Assembly: GCA_910576855.1 (NCBI GenBank)
Contig: CAJTJP010000006.1
Location: forward strand, 42,064-106,063
Source: Erysipelotrichales bacterium
GTDB taxonomy: Bacteria > Bacillota_I > Bacilli_A > Erysipelotrichales > Erysipelotrichaceae
Direction: 5' to 3'
Length of the DNA: 64,000 nt
Shown one piece after another: positions 29,601 through 37,500 of the stretch (positions are counted from its first letter, which is position 1; each line of letters starts with the position of its first letter). The position numbers and the translations under genes are program-made. Under the pieces are notes generated by a model, which saw only the letters and a list, made by a program, of their open reading frames with translations, had not been told where the DNA came from and searched no databases.

Positions 29601-30914
29601 CAATGCCTTTACATCGGTATCAGTCAATACAGTACCCTCATATAATGTAGTGTCCTTTAATTCTGTATCGTGCGCCAATACACGTCCGACCAAGCCTGTT
29701 TCATATGCAGTATCTACAACAACTGCATCAGGATGTGCAAATAACGGATTGAACGGGAACGCACGCATATGTACACCTTTAGCCAATGCTTCACGAAGCG
29801 CATTGCGTTCATCACGATTGATTTTCGTTCCGCTTTGCATAAATACAGAGCCATCGGCATTTAAAATATCCTGTGCCAAACGATTCTTTTCAATACGATT
29901 GATCGCATTTAATTTCTTGCGTAGCTTAAAGCGTCCCGCCTTTGTTAAATCATAACGGCGCGGATCAAAGAATTTCGCGTTCATTAAAGTGATGGAACCC
30001 TCTAATGTCGGAATTTCATCGGAACGCTGATTTTCATAAATAGAAAGAAGTGCTTCCTGAGTCGTTTTTACCTTATCGCTTAACAAGGTATGTTCAACTT
30101 CCTCATATTTACCGAACAATGTATCATAAAGTGTTAAATACAGATTCATGAAATCGCGATTTTCCTCATCGGTAGGAATATCCTCAACGACCTCTCTGCC
30201 GAGTGCGCGAAGGAACGTTTTGATCTGTGTGATATCCTGAGGATCGTCACTGCGGTCCATATCCAAAGACATACCCAATGCCTTAAACAGAATTGAGGAC
30301 GGCATTTTACGCTTACGATCAACGCTCACGCTCAAAAGACGACCTGTAGTCGCTTTCTTTAATTCGCTCATGAACTCCAGCCAAGTACCACGGCTCGGAA
30401 TCAACTCACATGCGTAGGAATCCTTTCCTGTTTTTTCTTCATAGCCGGTTGAGAAATATGCACCCGGCGATCTTACGATCTGTGATACGATAACACGCTC
30501 GGCACCGTTAATAATAAAGGTACCTGTTTCGGTCATCAACGGGAAATCGCCTAAGAATACATCCTCCCATTTATTCATGACCTCGCCGGTTTGATTATCG
30601 GTTATCTCTAATTCCATGCGGGCCTTTAAAGGAGCCGCAAAGTTACATTCCCGATACTGCGACTGCTCAGCTGTATATTTCGGTTCACCGAATTCATAAT
30701 CAATGAATTTCAGTCTGATGTTTCCACCATAGTTTGAAATCGGATATATTTCATTAAATACCTCTGCGATTCCTTCATTTTTGAACCATTCAAACGAATT
30801 CGTCTGAATCTCTACCAGATTAGGTAAATCCAGATGTCCGCTTACCTTTGAATAGTCCCGACGCTCTGCCTTTTTACCGGAGGCGACAATACGATAAGGC
30901 TGTTTTTTGTCCAT
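26664..30914 (-). CDS. rpoB: RNA polymerase subunit beta
   Basis: A 1416-residue protein. The start at 30914 ([15 protein letters not shown]) is preferred since AAAGG lies 9 bases upstream; the ATG at 30923 abuts it. The rifampicin region reads [18 protein letters not shown] then [13 protein letters not shown]: Asn (codon at 28911-28913, residue 668) stands where E. coli has His526. That residue is far along because of an expansion of roughly 110-130 residues between [17 protein letters not shown] and [19 protein letters not shown], compared with Bacillus. A highly acidic tail of about 80 residues ([23 protein letters not shown]) ends the protein. It is transcribed with rpoC. Confidence 0.99.
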   Translation of the reverse strand: MDKKQPYRIVASGKKAERRDYSKVSGHLDLPNLVEIQTNSFEWFKNEGIAEVFNEIYPISNYGGNIRLKFIDYEFGEPKYTAEQSQYRECNFAAPLKARMELEITDNQTGEVMNKWEDVFLGDFPLMTETGTFIINGAERVIVSQIVRSPGAYFSTGYEEKTGKDSYACELIPSRGTWLEFMSELKKATTGRLLSVSVDRKRKMPSSILFKALGMSLDMDRSDDPQDITQIKTFLRALGREVVEDIPTDEENRDFMNLYLTLYDTLFGKYEEVEHTLLSDKVKTTQEALLSIYENQRSDEIPTLEGSITLMNAKFFDPRRYDLTKAGRFKLRKKLNAINRIEKNRLAQDILNADGSVFMQSGTKINRDERNALREALAKGVHMRAFPFNPLFAHPDAVVVDTAYETGLVGRVLAHDTELKDTTLYEGTVLTDTDVKALMKESEKVSVHGGVYAEKVLLTKENVGAVLNYGQRMYVLGRITDASGNDLRNDNGDLYAEGFIPRTKNKPLTARAGEAVKQAVANGSELYAWLVGAAIQEVYVRTEDDAVVKVMGNDPFANKHTITISDIYALYAYNLNVMDGVGDTDDIDMLGNRRIRSVGELIQNQFRIGLSRMERVVKERMSIADTATLTPKKLTNIRPLTAAIKEFFSSSQLSQFMDQQNPLAELTNKRRISALGPGGLTRDRAGFEVRDVHSSHYGRICPIETPEGPNIGLISNLTSYGKINEYGFIQTPYRLVNADGTVQEEAIYLSADEEADYVIAQANEVVEGRLVNEQVVARKGGDTIIAKREEVELADVSPKQIVSVATACVPFLENDDASRALMGANMQRQAVPLLNPHSPYVGTGIEYKIAKDSGAGIVSKGDGVVEYVDSQRIVIAEAEGNREYNIRKFERSNAGTSINQRPIVKKGERVEKGDILADGPSMEKGELALGQNVTIAYMTWYGYNYEDAIIMSERLVRDDVYTSVHIEEYDIDCRETKLGPEEITRDIPNVSENAVRNLDSRGIIMVGAEVAEGDILVGKVTPKGQSEISPEEKLLLAIFGEKSREVRDNSLKVPHGGAGIVHSIRVFKRSEGHELPPGVNETIKVYIVQKRKISEGDKMAGRHGNKGVISKILPVEDMPYMPDGTPVDIMLNPFGVPSRMNIGQVLEIHLGYAAKQLGVKFATPVFDGINNEELRQIMEEANMTKDGKQVLYDGRTGEAFDERISVGVMYMIKLAHMVDDKLHARATGPYSLVTQQPLGGKAQNGGQRFGEMEVWALEAYGAAHTLQEILTVKSDDIMGRTKTYEAIIKGKNIPDPGIPESFRVLKHELQALAIDVKLLDEEGNEVDLKKGDDDDNKPQTNIQSLNQMQDDVDESDLMNLEIEAEEEDEEIDPNNSVDLDKDENDALSFVEEIDEELGDDEEVLIEDFDELEEEEA

Positions 30915-30943
30915 GTATGCCATCCTTTCTACATGTTTCTGAC

Positions 30944-30982
30944 ACTAAAATTAGGGCAAGATATGCCATTTTAATTTTTAGT
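30944..30982 (-). promoter_or_regulatory. Structured leader of rpoB
   Basis: Minus-strand ACTAAAAATTA and TAATTTTAGT pair around an inner GGC-ATATCTT-GCC hairpin, between promoter and start codon. There is no T-run. It could be a regulatory leader; I know of no named match. Confidence 0.45.
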
Positions 30983-30997
30983 ATTATGCAATTTATT

Positions 30998-31026
30998 ATA
31001 ATAGCAACAGATAGTCAAGTTGTCAA
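30998..31026 (-). promoter_or_regulatory. Promoter of rpoB-rpoC
   Basis: Minus strand TTGACA (31021-31026), 17-base spacer, TATTAT (30998-31003). Confidence 0.85.
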
Positions 31027-31144
31027 TCTTTTTTTGCCTTTTTTTGCCACTTTTTAAGTGTTGTACATGACATCGCACATTTTTACTTGTTTCTATGATA
31101 AAACAGTTTTCTTTTCCCTTATGAACATAGGAAAGTCGACCAAG

Positions 31145-31190
31145 CAAAAAAATCAGCTGTGCTTCCGATTTTATTATCGCACAGCCGATT
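31145..31190 (-). terminator. Terminator after the RsmC-type methyltransferase gene
   Basis: Minus-strand AATCGGCTGTGC pairs with GCACAGCTGATT, followed by T5-T7. Confidence 0.85.
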
Positions 31191-31230
31191 CTCATATACT
31201 GTCAAATTATCTTGTTTCGTAATAAATCAC

Positions 31231-31854
31231 TTACTTCTGCTTCTCGATTTCAAGCTTTTGCGCTCTTAATATGCAATAACCCTTATCCTTTTTGATGATT
31301 TCACAGTTTCCGAATACGGATTCGATATATTTTTTAGCGCTTTCGGCTCCTTGCGCTTTACGTATTACGACCCACAGTATTCCCTGAGGATAAAGATGTT
31401 GATACGCGTTCGCAAAGATCGGATAGATGACTTTTTTGCCGGTACGGATCGGCGGATTGGTGATGATATCACTGAAGCATTCATTTTCAACCTCTTCATA
31501 AGCATCGGATACATGCACCGTTACATCACACTGATTGTTTCTTGCATTCAGCTCTGTCAGCTCAACTGCGCGCGGATTGATATCAAGCATTGTGACACGC
31601 TTATCGGGATAGGCCTTTTTGATGCTGAGGCCTAACACACCGTAGCCGCAGCCGACATCCAAAATATCCGTTTGAAGCTGTGCCTCATGTTCGCCGAGCG
31701 CTTCCAACAGCACTTTGGAACCGTAATCCACAGCACTTTTGGAAAATACGCCGTTATCGCTGATGAATCGCAATGCTACACCTTGATATTGAAAGGACAG
31801 CTCCTTTCGATCATTGGGCAAATGACGATTATCGGTAAAATAATGATTGTTCAC
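31231..31854 (-). CDS. Class I SAM-dependent methyltransferase, RsmC type (YbxB-like)
   Basis: A 207-residue enzyme. The SAM-binding glycine motif DVGCGYGVLGLSI is at about residues 62-74, an acidic residue ends the next strand (VTMLDINPRAVEL), and the N6/N2-methylase signature NPPIRTGK is near residue 135. This is the layout of RsmC, which methylates G1207 of 16S rRNA; B. subtilis has the homologue ybxB at the same place between rplL and rpoB. It starts with GTG after GGCGGTGA. The start lies 24 bases past the rplL terminator, so it is probably expressed by readthrough. Confidence 0.88.
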   Translation of the reverse strand: MNNHYFTDNRHLPNDRKELSFQYQGVALRFISDNGVFSKSAVDYGSKVLLEALGEHEAQLQTDILDVGCGYGVLGLSIKKAYPDKRVTMLDINPRAVELTELNARNNQCDVTVHVSDAYEEVENECFSDIITNPPIRTGKKVIYPIFANAYQHLYPQGILWVVIRKAQGAESAKKYIESVFGNCEIIKKDKGYCILRAQKLEIEKQK

Positions 31855-31877
31855 GACATCACCGCCTTTCGGAAAGA

Positions 31878-31901
31878 CAAAAACCCTTTTCAGGGTTTTT
31901 G
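31878..31901 (-). terminator. Terminator after rplL
   Basis: Minus-strand CAAAAACCCT-GAAA-AGGGTTTTTG with a GNRA-type loop. It allows ribosomal proteins to be made in excess of the methyltransferase behind it. Confidence 0.85.
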
Positions 31902-31926
31902 TGTGTTCATTATTTTTAAGCAGTTA

Positions 31927-32298
31927 TTATTTAACTTCTACAGTTGCGCCTGCTTCAGTTAACTTAGCCTTGATTTCTTCTGCTTCTTCAGGCTTGATGT
32001 TTTCCTTGATTACGCTCGGAGTCTTGTCAACTAAGCCCTTTGCATCAACTAAGCCTAAGCCTGTGATTTCACGTACTGCCTTGATAACGGCAACCTTAGT
32101 TCCGCCGACATCAGTTAATGTAACAGTTACTTCGCTAGGTCCTGCAGCTGCGCCTGCATCAGCAGCAGCGGCAACGGCAACAGGTGCTGCCGCAGAAACA
32201 CCGAATTTTTCTTCGATTGCTTCAATTACATCATTCAGTTCTAAGATAGTAGCTTCTTCTAAGTAAGCTAAGATATCGTCCTTTGTTAATTTAGCCAT
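31927..32298 (-). CDS. rplL: Large ribosomal subunit protein L7/L12
   Basis: A 123-residue acidic stalk protein: N-terminal dimer helix region ([20 protein letters not shown]), an Ala-rich hinge ([18 protein letters not shown], about residues 35-52), and a globular C-terminal factor-binding domain ([20 protein letters not shown]). It follows rplJ with AGGAGG. Confidence 0.99.
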   Translation of the reverse strand: MAKLTKDDILAYLEEATILELNDVIEAIEEKFGVSAAAPVAVAAAADAGAAAGPSEVTVTLTDVGGTKVAVIKAVREITGLGLVDAKGLVDKTPSVIKENIKPEEAEEIKAKLTEAGATVEVK

Positions 32299-32322
32299 TT
32301 TATTTTCCTCCTATTAGCTTTA

Positions 32323-32823
32323 TTACGCTTCCGCGCTTTCTTTTTGTTCTTTTACTGCATTAAGGGCACAAGCAAATTTGCGTACCGGTGACTGCAGACA
32401 ACCCATGAATTTCGCGATCATGCCTTCGCGGTTCGGTAATGTTGCCAGCTTTTGAATCGTATCCAGTGCTACGACCTTGCCTTCTACAATACCGCTTTTC
32501 AACACCAATGCTTCGTGATCCTTTGCGAATTTCGCAAGTACACGTGCCGGTGCTACGGCATCGTCACCGAATGCGATGGCGTTAGGACCGATTAAATCCT
32601 TTGCCAAATCGTCGGCTCCTGCCTCTACTGCCGCACGCTGTGCCAATGAGTTCTTGTAAACCTTGAAGTCTACGTTTTCTGCGCGCAGCTCGCGACGCAG
32701 CTTTGTGATCTCGGCAACAGTTAAACCGCGGTATTCAACTACTACGGTTGATTGTGCATTTTTCATCTTTTCGGCGATTTCGGTTACGACCGCTTTTTTG
32801 CCGTTGATGATAGCCTCGTTCAT
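32323..32823 (-). CDS. rplJ: Large ribosomal subunit protein L10
   Basis: A 166-residue stalk base protein. The start at 32823 (MNEAIINGKKAVVTEIAEKM) follows ACAGGAGGTG; an upstream in-frame extension lies in the L10 leader and is not translated. It has STVVVEYRGLTVAEITKLR and VYKNSLAQRA typical of L10, and a C-terminal helix that binds L7/L12. First gene of rplJ-rplL. Confidence 0.98.
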   Translation of the reverse strand: MNEAIINGKKAVVTEIAEKMKNAQSTVVVEYRGLTVAEITKLRRELRAENVDFKVYKNSLAQRAAVEAGADDLAKDLIGPNAIAFGDDAVAPARVLAKFAKDHEALVLKSGIVEGKVVALDTIQKLATLPNREGMIAKFMGCLQSPVRKFACALNAVKEQKESAEA

Positions 32824-32984
32824 TTTTACACCTCCTGTTTTCTGTAATAATATACCTGAAGGTAATATAAGAAACGTCCGCACTCATAGACGAAAGCGCG
32901 GACGAAAGCTGATATGTTTACTTTCTACCTCGGTAACATGATTAAGTCCGAAGGACCGTTACTGTCTATGGTATATCATTTACT
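32824..32984 (-). promoter_or_regulatory. L10-type mRNA leader with attenuator hairpin
   Basis: The rplJ leader has the features of the Bacillota L10 leader: AGACAGTAACGGTCC, TTAATCATGTTACCGAGGT, then a hairpin CGTCCGC/GCGGACG (32875-32904) followed by TTTCTT. L10 (with L7/L12) binding to its own mRNA is known to control this operon. Confidence 0.8.
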
Positions 32985-32989
32985 GTACT

Positions 32990-33018
32990 ATTGTAAGTGA
33001 AGTCTCGGAAATTGTCAA
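32990..33018 (-). promoter_or_regulatory. Promoter of rplJ-rplL
   Basis: Minus strand TTGACA (33013-33018), 17-base spacer, TACAAT (32990-32995), just after the rplA stop. Confidence 0.85.
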
Positions 33019-33023
33019 GACAA

Positions 33024-33707
33024 TCAGTCTTTAGAAACGCGGATTCCCGGACCCATTGTTGTAGAAACTACAACATTTTTCATGTAGACACCTTTTACGG
33101 CTGCCGGACGAGCCTTCGCAATCGTATTGTAGATGGCATTGAAGTTTTCTACCAGCTGCTGATCCTCAAAGCTTACCTTTCCGATCATCAGGTTGATATT
33201 TCCTTCTTTGTCTACACGGTATTCTACCTTACCTTTTTTGATATCCTCAACCGCTTTCGCTACATCCATTGTAACGGTTCCGGTTTTCGGATTCGGCATT
33301 AAGCCCTTAGGTCCTAATACACGACCTAATTTACCTAATTCACCCATCATGTTCGGAGTTGCGACGATAACGTCGAATTCAAACCAGCCCTTAGCGATTT
33401 GATCTAAAAGCTCTTTTCCTCCTACATGATCTGCACCTGCGTTTTTAGCCTCTTCTTCCTGAGGTCCCTGAGCGACTACACAAACGCGCTGTGTACGTCC
33501 GGTACCGTGCGGCAATACCATTGCGCCGCGGATTTGCTGATCCGCATGACGTGGATCGACATTTAAGCGGAAGCTTACTTCTACAGATGCGTCAAATTTC
33601 GCACAATTTGTTTCCTTTGCCAGCTTGATTGCTTCTTCAACCGAATAAGTCTTGGTACGGTCTACTTTTTTCGCAGCTTCAGCGTATTTTTTTCCTACTT
33701 TTGCCAT
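33024..33707 (-). CDS. rplA: Large ribosomal subunit protein L1
   Basis: A 227-residue L1-stalk protein with [20 protein letters not shown] at the start, the family motif [20 protein letters not shown], and a usual length. It lies 18 bases after rplK with AAAGGA as ribosome binding site, in the rplK-rplA operon. Confidence 0.99.
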   Translation of the reverse strand: MAKVGKKYAEAAKKVDRTKTYSVEEAIKLAKETNCAKFDASVEVSFRLNVDPRHADQQIRGAMVLPHGTGRTQRVCVVAQGPQEEEAKNAGADHVGGKELLDQIAKGWFEFDVIVATPNMMGELGKLGRVLGPKGLMPNPKTGTVTMDVAKAVEDIKKGKVEYRVDKEGNINLMIGKVSFEDQQLVENFNAIYNTIAKARPAAVKGVYMKNVVVSTTMGPGIRVSKD

Positions 33708-33725
33708 TTCGTTTTCCGTCCTTTC

Positions 33726-34142
33726 TTATTCAAAGCCTTCTACTTCAACGCCCATGTTACGTGCTGTACCGGCAATGATACGCATTGCTGATTCCACATC
33801 GTTGGCATTTAAGTCCGGCATTTTGTATTCTGCGATTTCACGCAGCTGATCCGCTGTAATCTTTCCGGAAATTTCCTTCTGATTACTGGATGCCTTAGCG
33901 ATACCTGCTGCCTTTTTGATCATAATGGCTGCCGGTGTCGTTTTTAATACGAAGTCAAAGCTCTTGTCTTCGTATGCAGTAATAATGACCGGTACTAAAT
34001 CACCGCCGCGATCTCTTGTCGCATCGTTAAATGCGGAACAGAACTGCGGCATGTTGATTCCTGCGGATGCAAGTGCCGGTCCCGGTTTTGCGCCCCCTGC
34101 AGGGAACTGAAGTTTACAAACCTTTGCAACTTTCTTACTCAC
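33726..34142 (-). CDS. rplK: Large ribosomal subunit protein L11 (short-loop, Mollicutes-like form)
   Basis: A 138-residue protein starting with GTG at 34142, 8 bases after AGGAGG; the first GTG of the longer frame lies within that site. It reads [21 protein letters not shown] then [18 protein letters not shown]. The usual turn KATPAPPVGPALGQ is shortened by four residues to [10 protein letters not shown], so the prolines used for thiopeptide binding are partly missing. The C-terminal RNA-binding domain is normal ([19 protein letters not shown]). Such a form is, from memory, typical of Mollicutes and Erysipelotrichia. Confidence 0.98.
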   Translation of the reverse strand: MSKKVAKVCKLQFPAGGAKPGPALASAGINMPQFCSAFNDATRDRGGDLVPVIITAYEDKSFDFVLKTTPAAIMIKKAAGIAKASSNQKEISGKITADQLREIAEYKMPDLNANDVESAMRIIAGTARNMGVEVEGFE

Positions 34143-34270
34143 AAGACACACCTCCTATATTTGTTGTCTTATGCAGTGGTACGAGCCATTGCGAGCTCTC
34201 CCACGCAATCTCAAAAGCACACAAAAACGTGCGCCTATATAGTTTATAATGAATTGAATGAAATTGCAAT
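34143..34270 (-). promoter_or_regulatory. Leader and probable promoter of rplK-rplA
   Basis: The minus strand has TTGCAA and TATAAA-like boxes near 34245-34270 with a short spacer, a hairpin GCGCAC-GTTTTT-GTGTGC (around 34210-34230), and an inverted GCGAG/GCTCGC-rich part nearer the gene. Boxes are weak, so the exact promoter is uncertain. Confidence 0.4.
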
Positions 34271-34419
34271 CTTTTTTTCATTTTCTTTTAATTAAGGGGT
34301 CAACACTAGATTTGAGCATTTTTAAAGGCGTTAATGAGCGATGCTTACTATCTTTTTTACCTTTCTCGGGCGACAGACAATAAAGCATTTGTACACTAAT
34401 CCGTTCCCTTTAAGCATTC

Positions 34420-34460
34420 CTATTTCCCAAAATCAATATTTTTTCATTTTTGGGAAATAG
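34420..34460. repeat. 13-bp perfect inverted repeat
   Basis: CTATTTCCCAAAA and TTTTGGGAAATAG flank a 15-base AT-rich loop in the gap between rplK and the GH20 gene. It lacks a clean T-run on either side. It may be a weak terminator, an operator or a mobile-element trace. Confidence 0.5.
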
Positions 34461-34534
34461 AATTTATAGCTGATATAGAAAGGAAAGCTGTCAGAACTGT
34501 ATCAATCAAGCAGCTTTATCATACTTACTCACGC

Positions 34535-34562
34535 AAAAGCAGCAGACCTTCATCTGCTGCAT
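34535..34562 (-). terminator. Terminator of the first GH20 gene
   Basis: Minus-strand GCAGCAGA-TGAAGG-TCTGCTGC then TTTTG, 26 bases after the stop. Confidence 0.85.
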
Positions 34563-34587
34563 TTAAGTTATTTCTTATTAATTGCTC

Positions 34588-37500
34588 TTAGTATTGCTTA
34601 TTTGCCTTCGCCGCTTTTCTTGTGAAAAGAAGCAGCACTGCACCAAGCAGAATAAATGCACCTGCACTGCTTGCCGCACTCGGCTGTGTTGCCGTATTCA
34701 CGATCGGATTGTCGCTTGATACGATCGCATAATAAGAGTTATGAGTTGTTTTAAAGGTGATATAACCGTTTTCTGTCTTTGACGGCATCATCTCTGCTTT
34801 TCCCTCATCAGAGATATAAACGATACCCAAATAACGCTTTGCCATTAATTCCTCATCTAATTTGATTTTGATCGTAAAGCTTGAATTCGGTGTAAATACA
34901 GAACCGTCTCTCAACATATAGATATCAAGAATTCTTTCAAACTTGAATTTTGATACTTCACCCTTATTCACGATGGATGCGATGATTTCAGCCTTAGCCG
35001 ATTCAGTCATATTCTCAACCATCAGCTGTACATTTTCAGGGAATACTCCCTGCGCAATTACATTATTGGTGTGATTGACGATTTGATTGATATAGCCCGG
35101 CTTTAACGGCTCATTCGGTTTGATCGGGTCATCAGGCTCAGGCTTAGTACTCGTATCCTTTTTAACAAGCCTGTCAATCGCATCATTAAGCTTTGTCATT
35201 GCCTCTTTCAACACATCATTTCCCGATGCTTCATCATTCAAAATTATCTCGGCATTTTTCAGCACAGCGCTGAATTTGTCCCAGCTTGCTTCTGTATACT
35301 CGCTTTCCTTAAGCTTCTCCGCCTTGGAAATTACTGTTTTTAAACTTTCATAGCTGTTCACCCATTGCTTAAACAATTCCAGCTTACGAACACTGTCCTT
35401 GACCGCTTGTGCAGTTGCTTCCTTATTGCCGAGTTTCAACAATGCTTGTGCCTCGTTCATATCGGCCTCTGCTGCATCTTTGATATGCTTCGGTAAGCTT
35501 GAAGCCGTCAACACATCGACCAATTGTTTCAGCTGTTCAAAATCACTTGTCGAAGCATGCAGCTTCAAGCCTTTCACAGCTGCTTCCAATGCCGCTGCGA
35601 TTTCATCAATCTGCACCTGAGTAATTTCTTTTTTATTCAATGCTTCCTCTGCCGCCTGCTTCACCTGTTCAAACTTCTCCCAGCTGCTTGTCGTACATGT
35701 CGTTTCATCAAAGCCTGCGGTTATCTTTTCATTTGCCTGTTCAAGTGCCGCTTGTAAAACAGTTTTATCAATCCTCACGATTTGTTTTTTCAGCTTTGTC
35801 AGCTCCTGAGCCAAAAACTCTTTCTCAGTTCTCAATTCATCCTCGCTGATCGAATCCTTTGCCTGTGCTTCTGCCCTTTCACTTTCCAACAGCTTCACAA
35901 AATCCAGATAGGCTTCCTCTTTGATCTGTCCCTGCCAGCTTCCGACATTGAGCCCTTGAATACTTTCCTCAAGCTCATTGATCGTTCTGATTAAATTTTC
36001 CTTTGCGCTTTCATACACTTCAATTTCATAAATCGAATAGCCGTACTTCGCATTATTCGCCGCCTTTGTTCCGACAAGCTTAATAAAGCGCGTTTCAATA
36101 TCACCGAGAGCGGTAAAATCATCGACACCGCCGCTGCCGTTCTGCACATTCTTAATTTCAAACCAATCATTCCCGTTCAAAGAACCCAACAGCTTATAGT
36201 TGACACCGTAAGCATCCTCCCATGTGATTTTGATTTCATCAACCTTATATGGTTTTCCTAAATCCACCTGAATCCATTCATTGTGTGTTCTTTGAGAAGC
36301 CCAGCGTGATTGTTGAGGCCCTGCATCACTCTTATTGACAATGCCGTCAAACGCTTTATTCGGTGTTTGATAATCCGCATAATAGCTTGATGCAGAGGCT
36401 TCCTTATTCAATGCGATATTCTCATGCTCAAGATTGATTTCCGCATCATACAAGGCCTTGATTTCTTCCTGTGTCAATAATCGATTATACACCTTGATAT
36501 TATCTAAGGTTCCGTCAAGATTTTCACCGATTTTCTGTAACGGTAAATAAACAGATGCAGAATCGGCCCACTTATTGCCGCTGTTTGTCAGAACCGGCCC
36601 GTTTAACGTAGATTCCTTATTTCCTTTTATATATACATTGGTATATTTATAATCTGAGGTAAAGGCAAGCTGATAGGTTTTGCCCTTTTCCAATACTACC
36701 GTATGCTCATAATGATAATTATCACGATCATACATCAGCTGATATTCATTATCTGTTTCTTTCAGATAAATACGTCTTGTCTGATAATTTGTATTGATCC
36801 ACTCATTACATTTTTCTGACGGCATTGTTTCCTCAAACAATGTAATATCACCGCTTTGATTTTCATCGATCGTGATATCAAACACAACTGTATACGGCCA
36901 CTTCAGCGCACTGTGCTGCATCTGGATATAACCGTCCCCGTGTAATCTCAATACACTGCCTGTATCACTTTCCTCAACCTGTGCATTTACTGCCTGTGCA
37001 TCATATTGATTTAACGAGTTATCCTTTAATATCAGCTTATCGTTTTCAACCTCGGTATTTTCCATATCAAAATCATAAACAAGTTCATCCTGTGATTCAA
37101 TCGTTTTATCGGCAGTAATATTGGCACCGATCCCTACAGAATCAATACGCTCCTTAAAGCCGTCAAACGATAAATCGTTATCCTTGCCGTACCAGAAGGC
37201 TTGGGCATAGATCGGAACGATGCTTTGGGTTCTTGCGAACACATCATATACGGAAATACCGTTAAAGATACCGCGGTCATTCCATAAGGAAACAGAACCG
37301 CCGACTACCTTGGGATGGCCTTCTGCGACATCGATACCGGCATTGTTTTTATCCCTGAATTTGCCGGCACTGAGATTGTTGTACATTTCCTCCTCTTTCG
37401 CAAAGTCCGGATAGCCGTTATTACCTCCCGGAACCAAATATCCGTATTTATTTGTCGCGTTGATCAACAAATAGTCTTGATCAAATAAGGATTTTAAGCT

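Noticed and set aside
31878..31901. Possible riboswitch before the RsmC-type gene
   Set aside because: The hairpin is a plain GAAA-loop terminator of rplL; no conserved ligand-binding structure is seen.
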